Assembly: GCA_900317055.1 (NCBI GenBank)
Contig: ONFF01000028.1
Location: 1 to 64,000, forward strand
DNA: 64,000 bases
Direction of reading: 5' to 3'
From: an uncultured Bacteroidales bacterium
GTDB lineage: Bacteria > Bacteroidota > Bacteroidia > Bacteroidales > F082
The notes under the pieces were generated by a model, which saw only the letters and a program-made list of their open reading frames with translations, had not been told where the DNA came from and did not search any database. Below, in pieces: positions 43,790 through 52,288 of this stretch; positions within the stretch are counted from its first letter, which is position 1; the number at the start of each line of letters is the position of its first letter. A program made the translations under genes and the position numbers.

Positions 43790-45901
43790 ATGAGCAACGG
43801 AGGATTGTACATTACCAAAAGGGACGGCAAGCAGGAAGCCTTCTCTCTTGACAAAATTAAAATCGCCATTAGCAAGGCTTTTCTCGCTTCAGGCTTCTAC
43901 GCCACCGATGAGGATTTGAACTCCATCTTGAGTCGCGTCCGCGTGACCAACGGCATTACCGTAGAGGAAATCCAAAACCAGGTGGAGACGGCATTAATGG
44001 CCGAGCAGTACTACACTGTAGCCAAAAACTACATCTTGTACCGCCAGAAGCACACCGAAGACCGTGAGATTCGTGAAAAGATTGATTTCTTGAGCAACTA
44101 TGTCAATGCTTCGAATGCTGCAACAGGCTCAAAGTACGACGCCAACGCCAATGTGGAGAAGAAGAACATCGCCACTTTGATTGGTGAGTTGCCCAAGTCG
44201 AGCTTCATTCGCATCAACCGCCGCCTGCTGACGGACCGCATCAAAGAAATGTTTGGCAAAGAACTTGCCGACCGTTACCTCTACTTGCTCAACAACCATT
44301 TTATCTACAAGAACGACGAGACCAGTCTGGCCAACTACTGCGCTTCCATCACTATGTATCCATGGCTCAACGAAGGCACGGCTTCCATCGGTGGCAACTC
44401 AACCGCCCCCACCAAGCTCCGTTCCTTCTGCGGCGGCTTTATTAATATGGTGTTCATGGTTTCGTCACAATTGTCGGGTGCCTGCGCCACGCCTGAGTTC
44501 CTGATGTATATGAACTACTTCATCGCCAAGGACTACGGCCAAGACTATTACAAACGCGCCGACGAAGTGGTTGACTTTTCGTTGAAACCACGCACCATCG
44601 ACAAGGTCATTACCGACTGCTTCCAGCAAATCGTCTATTCCTTGAACCAACCTGCGGGCGCAAGGAATTACCAATCGGTGTTCTGGAACATCGCTTACTA
44701 TGACAAGAATTATTTTGAGTCTCTGTTCGGCAACTTCTACTTCCCTGACGGCACAAAACCCGACTGGGAATCGCTGAGCTGGCTCCAGAAGCGCTTCATG
44801 AAGTGGTTCAATGCCGAACGCTTGAGAAGTGTGCTTACCTTCCCTGTGGAGACGATGGCCTTGCTCTCGAAAGACGGTGATGTCATCGACCAGGAATGGG
44901 GCGACTTCACCGCAGAGATGTACGCCGAAGGACACTCCTTCTTCACCTACCTCAGCGACAACGCTGACTCACTTTCTTCGTGCTGCCGTCTGCGCAACGA
45001 AATCCAGGACAACGGCTTCAGTTATACCCTTGGTGCCGGTGGCGTTTCTACAGGCTCCAAGAGCGTGCTGACCATCAACCTGAACCGTTGCATCCAGTAT
45101 GCCGCACGCAACAACATGCACTATCTCACCTTCCTTGAGGAAATCGTCGACCTCTGCCACAAAGTGCAGATTTGTTACAACGAGAACCTGAAGGAGTTGC
45201 AGAAAAAGGGTATGTTACCACTGTTTGACGCGGGTTACATTAATCTTGGTCGCCAGTATCTTACCATTGGCGTAAACGGCCTTGTGGAAGCTGCTGAATT
45301 CTTAAAAATCAAGATCTCTGACAACCCAGAATATGAAAAGTTTGTGCAGGATGTACTCGGGCTCATCGAGCGTTACAACAAAAAGTACTACTCGAAGAAA
45401 GACGGCCTGATGTTCAACTGCGAGATGATTCCTGCCGAGAATGTGGGTGTGAAACACTCCAAGTGGGACAGAGAGGATGGTTACGAGGTTCACCGCGATT
45501 GCTACAACAGCTATTTCTACATCGTGGAAGACCCCAACACCAATGTCCTCGACAAGTTCCGCCTCCACGGCGAGAAGTACATCAAGCACCTCACCGGCGG
45601 CTCGGCGCTCCACTGTAACTTAGAGGAACACCTCACCAAGGAACAGTACCGCCAGCTGCTGCGTGTGGCTGCCCGCGAAGGCTGCAACTATTTCACCTTC
45701 AACATCCCGAATACAATCTGCAACGACTGCGGCCACATCGACAAGCGTTACCTGAAGGAATGCCCCGAGTGCCACAGCCACAACATCGACTACCTGACCC
45801 GCATCATCGGTTACCTGAAGCGCGTCAGCAATTTCAGCGAGCCACGCCAAGAGGAAGCCGCCCGCCGTTACTATGGAAAAATGGAGATGGACAGATGTTA
45901 A
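43790..45901 (+). CDS. nrdD: Anaerobic ribonucleoside-triphosphate reductase (class III)
   Basis: Glycyl-radical enzyme making dNTPs without oxygen or B12. The N-terminal ~95 residues are an ATP-cone (ITKRDGKQEAFSLDKI). Substrate-site cysteines lie in SFCGGF and LSSCCRLRNE. The C-terminus has a zinc site CNDCGHIDKRYLKECPEC and the radical loop TRIIGYLKRVSNFSEPRQEE with the Gly about 679. The length (703 aa) is normal. The message starts with a B12 riboswitch. nrdG overlaps its stop by 7 bp. Confidence 0.96.
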   Translation: MSNGGLYITKRDGKQEAFSLDKIKIAISKAFLASGFYATDEDLNSILSRVRVTNGITVEEIQNQVETALMAEQYYTVAKNYILYRQKHTEDREIREKIDFLSNYVNASNAATGSKYDANANVEKKNIATLIGELPKSSFIRINRRLLTDRIKEMFGKELADRYLYLLNNHFIYKNDETSLANYCASITMYPWLNEGTASIGGNSTAPTKLRSFCGGFINMVFMVSSQLSGACATPEFLMYMNYFIAKDYGQDYYKRADEVVDFSLKPRTIDKVITDCFQQIVYSLNQPAGARNYQSVFWNIAYYDKNYFESLFGNFYFPDGTKPDWESLSWLQKRFMKWFNAERLRSVLTFPVETMALLSKDGDVIDQEWGDFTAEMYAEGHSFFTYLSDNADSLSSCCRLRNEIQDNGFSYTLGAGGVSTGSKSVLTINLNRCIQYAARNNMHYLTFLEEIVDLCHKVQICYNENLKELQKKGMLPLFDAGYINLGRQYLTIGVNGLVEAAEFLKIKISDNPEYEKFVQDVLGLIERYNKKYYSKKDGLMFNCEMIPAENVGVKHSKWDREDGYEVHRDCYNSYFYIVEDPNTNVLDKFRLHGEKYIKHLTGGSALHCNLEEHLTKEQYRQLLRVAAREGCNYFTFNIPNTICNDCGHIDKRYLKECPECHSHNIDYLTRIIGYLKRVSNFSEPRQEEAARRYYGKMEMDRC

Positions 45902-46395
45902 AGTATGCTAATTTTGATATCGTCTTTCAGGAAGTTCCTGAAGAGGTGACGCTTGCCATTAATATCTCCAACTGTCCCAACCAATGCCCTGGTTGCCACA
46001 GCAAGTATTTGTGGGAAAACAAAGGCAACCCATTAGACACCAAAGAGTTATATCGCCTTGTAGAACAATACAAGACGGGCATCACCTGCGTGTGTTTCAT
46101 GGGCGGCGACAACGAACCCGAGTCGGTGGCCCAATTGGCCAACCAAGTGAAAAAAGACTACGGGGTCAAAGTGGCTTGGTATTCTGGCAAGAACGACCTG
46201 CCACAAAATGTCTCCACCGACCATTTCGACTACATCAAGTTAGGCCGATATGTGGCTGAACTGGGTGCCTTGGACAGTGCAACCACCAACCAGCGCATGA
46301 TGAAACGCTTGGCCGACGGCCGTGTGAAGGACATCACGGAGTGGTTCCGAAAGAACAAGAAAGTCACAGAGGTAGAAAAAAATCCGGCAGAGTGA
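45895..46395 (+). CDS. nrdG: Anaerobic ribonucleotide reductase activating protein
   Basis: A radical-SAM activase that installs the glycyl radical on NrdD. The cluster motif is NCPNQCPGCHS (CxxxCxxC). The start MLKYANFDIVFQ at 45895 overlaps the nrdD stop by 7 bp, so translation is coupled; the longer upstream frame overlaps nrdD coding sequence and is not used. A terminator starts at its stop codon. Confidence 0.94.
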   Translation: MLKYANFDIVFQEVPEEVTLAINISNCPNQCPGCHSKYLWENKGNPLDTKELYRLVEQYKTGITCVCFMGGDNEPESVAQLANQVKKDYGVKVAWYSGKNDLPQNVSTDHFDYIKLGRYVAELGALDSATTNQRMMKRLADGRVKDITEWFRKNKKVTEVEKNPAE

Positions 46396-46412
46396 TTCTG
46401 TCGGTTTTTTTT
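46384..46412 (+). terminator. Terminator of nrdDG
   Basis: Arms CCGGCAG / CTGTCGG (one G-T pair) followed by T8; the hairpin overlaps the last codons of nrdG. Confidence 0.85.
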
Positions 46413-46454
46413 GTCATTCCATTGCTGAGCCATGGCTCATCGAGGTTCAACAAG

Positions 46455-47666
46455 TTATTCTTTTACAAAACCCTCACCATTCCAAAGATATTTCGGTGTT
46501 TTGTCACCCCTATAAGAACTCCATCTAGTTTCATCCATACCCGCGTAAGTGTCCTCGCAATCGTAAGGATAAAGCTCAACATTCAAAAAAAGAGGTGGTG
46601 TGAAATCAAAATTGACATGGTAAAGTGGTGCCTTGTCATAATAATTCTCTTTAAAATCAGCGATTTCAGCTTTGTATGGATCTGTTTTCGAGGGATTGAG
46701 CAACAACTCCAATTCAGGCAATGGCAAAATGTCGGATATGGTATCGAAAACGCCATCCTTATAAGTGTGAGTAGCATAAGTATAGTTCCCTGCACAGCCT
46801 GGACCAGCAAAACAACTTTCAGATATCACAAGGAATCCGCCATCCTTCAATGGATAACAATAAACGCCTTCACTAGAGTAGCAACCTTCACAACCAGGAT
46901 CGTAACCACCTGAGTAAGAAAGAGGATAGTAGCCCGACGCTTCTTCAATGTTTGGGAATCGTTGTGTGAAGATATCTTCCGCAATCGTTGCTGTTTCCAG
47001 AGGTTGGAGGACAAACTTTTCGCCATCCCATTGGTACACGATATCTCTCATGAGTTCCAAATCAATCTCGCCCCATTGTTCGCAGCCGTTGCCCTTAGCA
47101 CTGACAATAAGTGCGCCATTATCTTTAAGACCATAAAGAAGATACCATTGGGGGTGTTTGTTGTACTGAGCAATGATGTCTTGAACTTGCGCCTCGCGTC
47201 CTTTGCATTTCTCGCTGTCGAGCATGAGACGCATCTCAGGCACTGGCAAGATGTTACCTACTTTGTTGATTTCTCCGTTTTTGCAAATGAAGGTACTATC
47301 ATACCATTCCATAGTCGCCTCACATTGCGAATTGTAACTGTACATCGCCATATAACCGCCGTCTTTCATCGGCAAGGCGTAACTATCCTCATTGATTTCG
47401 CAGAATTGTTCCTCTATCTCGTATGAATCGTAGACATGATAAACCTGCTGGTCAGGTGTTTGGGGAAGGTTTTTTACAAACTCGAAGAAACTGTCGGGAA
47501 CGCTCGGAAGCTGATATATGTCATCATCTTCTTCAATCGCTTCCACATTTTCCGTTGTTACTGTGTCAACGGTCGGTTGATTGTTACTGCTGTTGTGGTT
47601 TCCCTTTCCTGCGCAACCGAAGAGGATGAGTGCGGAGAGGGATAGGATTAGGATTTGTTTTTTCAT
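46455..47666 (-). CDS. Lipoprotein with two internal repeats, function unknown
   Basis: Lipobox LFGC; an Asn/Thr/Glu-rich linker leads to two similar halves. Half 1 (about 55-225) has YALPMKDGGYMAMYS, NILPVPEMRLMLD and VYQWDGEKFVLQ; half 2 (about 235-403) has YCYPLKDGGFLVIS, DILPLPELELLLN and KYLWNGEGFVKE in the same order. No known domain is recognised. It is alone between the nrdG terminator and a palindrome, so it is probably monocistronic. A surface or periplasmic binding role is only a guess. Confidence 0.7.
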   Translation of the reverse strand: MKKQILILSLSALILFGCAGKGNHNSSNNQPTVDTVTTENVEAIEEDDDIYQLPSVPDSFFEFVKNLPQTPDQQVYHVYDSYEIEEQFCEINEDSYALPMKDGGYMAMYSYNSQCEATMEWYDSTFICKNGEINKVGNILPVPEMRLMLDSEKCKGREAQVQDIIAQYNKHPQWYLLYGLKDNGALIVSAKGNGCEQWGEIDLELMRDIVYQWDGEKFVLQPLETATIAEDIFTQRFPNIEEASGYYPLSYSGGYDPGCEGCYSSEGVYCYPLKDGGFLVISESCFAGPGCAGNYTYATHTYKDGVFDTISDILPLPELELLLNPSKTDPYKAEIADFKENYYDKAPLYHVNFDFTPPLFLNVELYPYDCEDTYAGMDETRWSSYRGDKTPKYLWNGEGFVKE

Positions 47667-47688
47667 GTTGTTTATTTTTTTAAATAAT

Positions 47689-47716
47689 GTAGAGACGTAG
47701 CGCGCTACGTCTCTAC
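47689..47716. repeat. GTAGAGACGTAGCG palindrome, copy 6 (perfect)
   Basis: A perfect 28-bp palindrome, 14 bases per arm, followed by AAAGG; the cleanest copy of the GTAGAGAC family here. Confidence 0.9.
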
Positions 47717-47727
47717 AAAGGTTTTCA

Positions 47728-49455
47728 TTAATCTTCAGGCGTCAATGCCGCAATCATTTCAGCAATCTTGGCCTTCACCTCGCCAACCACATTGTCGGGG
47801 CTGAGGTCGGCCTTGAAGCTCTTGTCGCGGGCTGCGAACTCAATGGCATTGCGTTCCAGCGTCTTCGGGCTGACCACGATGCGCAGCGGCACACCGAGCA
47901 GGTCAGCATCGGAGAACATCACGCCCGCGCTGATGTTGCGGTCGTCGTAGATGACCTCCACACCCGCCTTCTTCAGGTCTTCGTAGAGCTTGTCGGCCAC
48001 GCGGCGCACATTCTCATCAGCGATGCGCAGGGCGCAAATCTGCACCTGCCAAGGGGCGATGGTGATGGGCCAAATCGGACCGTAGTCGTCGTGGCTCACC
48101 TCGCAGACCGAGGCAATCAGACGACCCACGCCGATGCCGTAGCAACCCATGATGGGGTATTTCAAGGTATTGTCGCTGTCGAGGTACTGCATGTTCATCG
48201 ACTCGGTGTACTTGGTGCCGAGCTGGAAGATGTTACCCACCTCGATGCCGCGACTGATGGTGATGCTGTGCTTGCCGCACACAGGGCAGATGCCGCCGGC
48301 GGTGGCCTTAGCAACGCTGTCGTACTTCACCTCGCCGAGGTCGCGGGCCATGTTCATGCCTTTGTAGTGGTAGTTCTCCTTGTTGGCACCCGCCACGAAG
48401 CTGTTTAAGGTCTTCAGCGACTCGTCATAGACCACGGTGATGCCTTCCGGCAAACCCTTAGGACCAATGAAGCCAGGGCAAATACCCATCTCGGGGGTGA
48501 CGGTGGCGGCATGTACCTCAGCGCAAAGCAGGTTGCGCAGCTTGGTCTCGTTCACCTCAAGGTCACCACGCAAGAACACGATGACCAACGAGTCATCCAT
48601 GTTGCGCTGATAGAGCACGGCCTTGCAAGACTGAAGAGGCGACTTGTGCAGGTAGTTGCACACATCCTCAATGGTCTTCTGGTCGGGGGTATAGACCTCT
48701 TCCAGAGGCTCAATGGGGTATTCCTCGTTGTGGACGATGCAGTCAGCGGCTTCGCTGTTGGAGCGGTAGCCGCATTCAGGGCAGATGACGATGGTGTCCT
48801 CGCCAATGTCGGTGAGCAGCATAAACTCATGCGAGATGCGGCCACCCATCATGCCCGAGTCGGACTTGACGGCCACGACTTGCGGCACGCCAGCACGGGC
48901 GAAGATTCGGTCGTAGGCATGGTAAGCCTTGGCATAGTATTGCTCCAAGTCCTCTTGCGAGGTGTGGAAACTGTAGGCGTCCTTCATCGTGAATTCGCGG
49001 GTGCGGATCAAGCCACCGCGTGAACGAGGTTCATCGCGGAACTTGGTCTGGATCTGGTAGATCATGAAGGGATATTGTGTGTAGCTCTTTGCGGCGTCGC
49101 GAGCCAGCTGCACAGCGGCTTCCTCATGGGTCATACCCAGCACCATGTCGATTCCGTTACGGTCCTTGAAGCGGAGCAGTTCCGAGCCGATGCTGTTGTA
49201 ACGCCCAGACTCCTGCCACAATGAACCTGGCATCACGACGGGGAACATCACTTCCTGACCGTCAATGCGGTCCATCTCCTCACGGATGATATTCTCGATC
49301 TTCTTCGCGATGCGCTTGGCCGGCATGAAGAAAGAAAACAGACCGGTACCTACCGACTTGATATATCCACCACGCACCATCAACGCCTGACTGTCGAATA
49401 CGCAGTCGGCTGGTGCCTTCTTGAATCGTTCGCCTAATAATGTTGCAACTTTCAT
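47728..49455 (-). CDS. proS: Proline--tRNA ligase, bacterial type with editing insertion
   Basis: Class II synthetase. Motif 2 (KFRDEPRSRGGLIRTREFTMKDAYSFH) and motif 3 (GCYGIGVGRLIASVCE) are clear. Between them (about 224-407) is the INS domain that deacylates Ala-tRNA-Pro (FLRGDLEVNETKLRNLL; GPKGLPEGITVVYDES). Zinc-like cysteine pairs (CPECG, CPVCG) flank it. At 575 aa it is the bacterial form, whereas, as I recall, well-known Bacteroides and Porphyromonas use the shorter archaeal/eukaryotic type. Confidence 0.95.
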   Translation of the reverse strand: MKVATLLGERFKKAPADCVFDSQALMVRGGYIKSVGTGLFSFFMPAKRIAKKIENIIREEMDRIDGQEVMFPVVMPGSLWQESGRYNSIGSELLRFKDRNGIDMVLGMTHEEAAVQLARDAAKSYTQYPFMIYQIQTKFRDEPRSRGGLIRTREFTMKDAYSFHTSQEDLEQYYAKAYHAYDRIFARAGVPQVVAVKSDSGMMGGRISHEFMLLTDIGEDTIVICPECGYRSNSEAADCIVHNEEYPIEPLEEVYTPDQKTIEDVCNYLHKSPLQSCKAVLYQRNMDDSLVIVFLRGDLEVNETKLRNLLCAEVHAATVTPEMGICPGFIGPKGLPEGITVVYDESLKTLNSFVAGANKENYHYKGMNMARDLGEVKYDSVAKATAGGICPVCGKHSITISRGIEVGNIFQLGTKYTESMNMQYLDSDNTLKYPIMGCYGIGVGRLIASVCEVSHDDYGPIWPITIAPWQVQICALRIADENVRRVADKLYEDLKKAGVEVIYDDRNISAGVMFSDADLLGVPLRIVVSPKTLERNAIEFAARDKSFKADLSPDNVVGEVKAKIAEMIAALTPED

Positions 49456-49484
49456 ATCTGATTTTTTTTGTTCTCAATTGAAGC

Positions 49485-49494
49485 CGCAAAGTTA
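49485..49494 (-). promoter_or_regulatory. -7 promoter box for proS
   Basis: Minus-strand TAACTTTGCG, about 30 nt before the ATG. Confidence 0.55.
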
Positions 49495-49514
49495 CGCTTT
49501 TTTTTGGTATGTAT

Positions 49515-49547
49515 ATAAAAAACCTCCCGTCGTTGCCAACAGGAGGT
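49515..49547 (-). terminator. Terminator of the susCD-PNGase unit
   Basis: On the minus strand ACCTCC / GGAGGT arms, then T6, just past the PNGase-like stop. Confidence 0.8.
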
Positions 49548-49572
49548 CTTGCAGTTTAAGGTTTTGGTGTTC

Positions 49573-52242
49573 TTAGTTCTGAATCATCACCTTCTTCGTC
49601 ACCACCTTGCCACCGATGACATGGACAAAGTACATACCTGAAGGAAGGTCGCTCACATCGACAGTGGTCGAGCCCTTCATGCTGAACTGGCGCACCTGTA
49701 CACCCTGGGCGTTAATGATACGAACAGTGGCGCGACCCTTCTCATAATCCGTGGAGATGGTCATATTGCTTCTCACAGGATTGGGAGCGATGTTGACTTG
49801 GAAAGCATCGTCATCGACATCAAACAGCTCAGAAACATCGGTAAGGATATCGGTGTTGTGGCTGTAGGTCACCAATTTACCAGAGACCCTCAAAATCGGG
49901 TTGCTGGAGTTGTCGCAATCCGGGCAACTATTTTGGCCGCTCACGCAGTCGGGATAGTTGGGGTGGCATTGGTCGACATAGGTAGGATCGAATTCATAAA
50001 GCACGTCGGCATGGCCATCGGCGAGATAGTCGTCGAGACTGTAGTCCCAAACCATACTCATGCTACCCGGGCACCAGCCGGCACGGTTGTAGGTCCAGGT
50101 GCCGTTTTGGGGTTGGCAGTCTGCGGGGTTAGGCGTGCAGGTTTGCCAGAGATCCTGGGTGTAGGTCGTGCCACCGTTGATATTGATATTGTGGTGGGCA
50201 TGATAGAACTCGGCGGCGTTGCCTGTATTGTATGCGCCGTTCTGCGTATCGCTCCAGTTGTGGCCAGAGGTCGTGATTTGCAGTTTTGCCTTCTCAACAC
50301 ATGGGTCAAACACGACATTGCGAGTCGGGATGGGACAAGGGTCTGAATAGTCGCCGAAGGCATAGTTGCCATACCAAATCTCCTGCATATCTACATAAGG
50401 ATACTCAGGTGTGCCCTTGGTGTATTCAAAGATAGCGGTGGGATTGTAACCATCGCCTGTTGCATATTGTTCGCTATAGTACTCGAATTCGACAAGTCCC
50501 TGCAGCACGGAGGTGAAGTCGGTCACATCGAGGTCGTCAACGCATTGCACACCAAACGGAGTGATGTAACGGCAGAGTTCCACCCATTCGCCACGGTAGT
50601 TTTTCACACGGACATAACTAATGTGGTCGTAGGTGTTGCAGTTGCCGTTCACGCAGTTGTGCAGATAATGCAGATTGATGGCTTTGAAAGCATTGACATG
50701 GGTCGGGAAGGCGTATTCGCCATGGTCTGTAAACTGTGAGGTAGTAGCCACCATCTCGCCATTCATTGCGGAAACTACCATGTCATCGTAGTCGGTAGTC
50801 ACCTCAAAGGTGTTGGAGGCTGTAGTAACCTTGCCACCCGTCTGCGTAATGCTTACCGTCATGTTGTAGGTACCTACGCTCGAGGGAGTCCAAGTGGTAT
50901 ACCAATAGCCGTTTTCCGGTTTGTTGGGATAATCTGTCTTCAAATACAACTCTTGTCCGTCAACCTCACATTTCACTTGCTCAAACTTGATGGCATTGGC
51001 ATGTTCGATATAAGCACTCAACACGATCATCACGGGATTCTCGAAGTCGGGCATAAACACCTTGGTTCCTTCGTAGGGACGACGAATGGTAATCTCAGGT
51101 TCATAGTTTTCGGGATCCACCACATAGAAAGTACGGGTCACCGTGGGAGCAGGCTGCCATTGTGTGCCGTCGCCACCTTGGATGGCTTTCACCTTCACGG
51201 TACCTTCCTCACCCGTGAGGGTCAGGATGTTGCCTTCAACGGTGGCCGGACCTTGGGCAACCTCGAAGGTCACAGGGAGACCGGAGGTTGAAGTGGCTTC
51301 AAGGATAATAGGTGCATTATAGACCAACTGGTCGGGGATTTCAGCGAAGTCGATAAACTGTGCAGCCAGTCCACCAGGGATATGGCGTACGGTGAAGTTG
51401 TCGAAACCGCCCCAGCCGCTGTTGAGCATATAAATGTAATGCCACATGGCAGGGTCGTACTTGTCGCCACTGCCGGGAGTGAGACCAGCATTGACGCCTT
51501 GGCATTCCGGCACGGCTTCCCATTCGGCATCAAGGTCGTCATACTTCATAAAGAGGGTGACGGCACCTTGACCATTGTTGGCGTCAAGGTCGATGGAGAC
51601 CTTCCAACGGTACCAATGGCTTTCAGCTCCGATGGGCTGGATATTGCTGGTGATGGTATTGTTGGGAAGCACCACACCGTTCATGAAGAGCGGGTTGCTC
51701 GGGTTGACACCCGTCATCATCAGGTAGATACCACCATCGGGAATCGTGCTGTTCTCATCGGGATAGACAGGTTCGCAGATGGCGTTGGCAGAGGAGGCCT
51801 TGCGCAATGGAGGAAGGACCGAGCCGTCGCCGTCACCGTCATAGCCGATGCCGAAGAAGTCGCCCCACCATTGGCGCAGGATGTCGCACTCAAACTCGAT
51901 GATACCGCCATTTGAGAAGTCGAAACCATATTGGGTGATGTCGTGCGTGGCGATGTCGCCAAAAGCAGTACCAGAGGCATCAGAGAACACACCGATGGTC
52001 TCGTCGGCCGTCGGGATGGGCGGTGTGGTGCCCCAGAAGTGGCCCATATAGTCGGTGTACAAGGGAGTGAAGGCTCCATTGCCTGCGTGGTGCACGCGGA
52101 CATACCAGCCGTCCTGGCCATTGAGGAGATGGTTCGGGTTCTCTCCATACTCATAATCGTTGAAGTCGAAGGTCTTTTCGACTTGGGCATTCATCCCAAA
52201 GGAGAAGGCCAAAAGCATAAGGACTAGTGATAGTTTTTTCAT
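49573..52242 (-). CDS. T9SS-secreted peptide-N-glycosidase F-like protein
   Basis: A signal peptide (about 1-19) is followed by an N-terminal lectin-like beta region, an Ig-like/bacterial repeat region (about 300-480), and from about 486 to 790 a PNGase F-type catalytic module. Its marks are CNTYDHISYVRV (about 541), LCRYITPFG (about 560), DVTDFTSVLQGLVEFE, SGHNW (about 661), NAAEFYHAHHN (about 678) and NRAGWCPGS (about 720). PNGase F cleaves Asn-GlcNAc bonds of N-glycoproteins. The last ~75 residues (NIAPNPVRSNM ... GKVVTKKVMIQN) are a T9SS sorting tail. It is the third gene after susC and susD. Confidence 0.75.
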   Translation of the reverse strand: MKKLSLVLMLLAFSFGMNAQVEKTFDFNDYEYGENPNHLLNGQDGWYVRVHHAGNGAFTPLYTDYMGHFWGTTPPIPTADETIGVFSDASGTAFGDIATHDITQYGFDFSNGGIIEFECDILRQWWGDFFGIGYDGDGDGSVLPPLRKASSANAICEPVYPDENSTIPDGGIYLMMTGVNPSNPLFMNGVVLPNNTITSNIQPIGAESHWYRWKVSIDLDANNGQGAVTLFMKYDDLDAEWEAVPECQGVNAGLTPGSGDKYDPAMWHYIYMLNSGWGGFDNFTVRHIPGGLAAQFIDFAEIPDQLVYNAPIILEATSTSGLPVTFEVAQGPATVEGNILTLTGEEGTVKVKAIQGGDGTQWQPAPTVTRTFYVVDPENYEPEITIRRPYEGTKVFMPDFENPVMIVLSAYIEHANAIKFEQVKCEVDGQELYLKTDYPNKPENGYWYTTWTPSSVGTYNMTVSITQTGGKVTTASNTFEVTTDYDDMVVSAMNGEMVATTSQFTDHGEYAFPTHVNAFKAINLHYLHNCVNGNCNTYDHISYVRVKNYRGEWVELCRYITPFGVQCVDDLDVTDFTSVLQGLVEFEYYSEQYATGDGYNPTAIFEYTKGTPEYPYVDMQEIWYGNYAFGDYSDPCPIPTRNVVFDPCVEKAKLQITTSGHNWSDTQNGAYNTGNAAEFYHAHHNININGGTTYTQDLWQTCTPNPADCQPQNGTWTYNRAGWCPGSMSMVWDYSLDDYLADGHADVLYEFDPTYVDQCHPNYPDCVSGQNSCPDCDNSSNPILRVSGKLVTYSHNTDILTDVSELFDVDDDAFQVNIAPNPVRSNMTISTDYEKGRATVRIINAQGVQVRQFSMKGSTTVDVSDLPSGMYFVHVIGGKVVTKKVMIQN

Positions 52243-52251
52243 AACTTTTAA

Positions 52252-52288
52252 CTTTAAATTATAATTACTCTAAACTTTAAACTCTAAA
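52252..52288 (-). repeat. AGTTTAGAGTTT word repeat upstream of the PNGase-like gene
   Basis: The 22 nt at 52263-52284 are the reverse complement of 3533-3554. On the minus strand the tract reads toward the ATG, in the same orientation as at the M28 peptidase gene. Confidence 0.75.
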
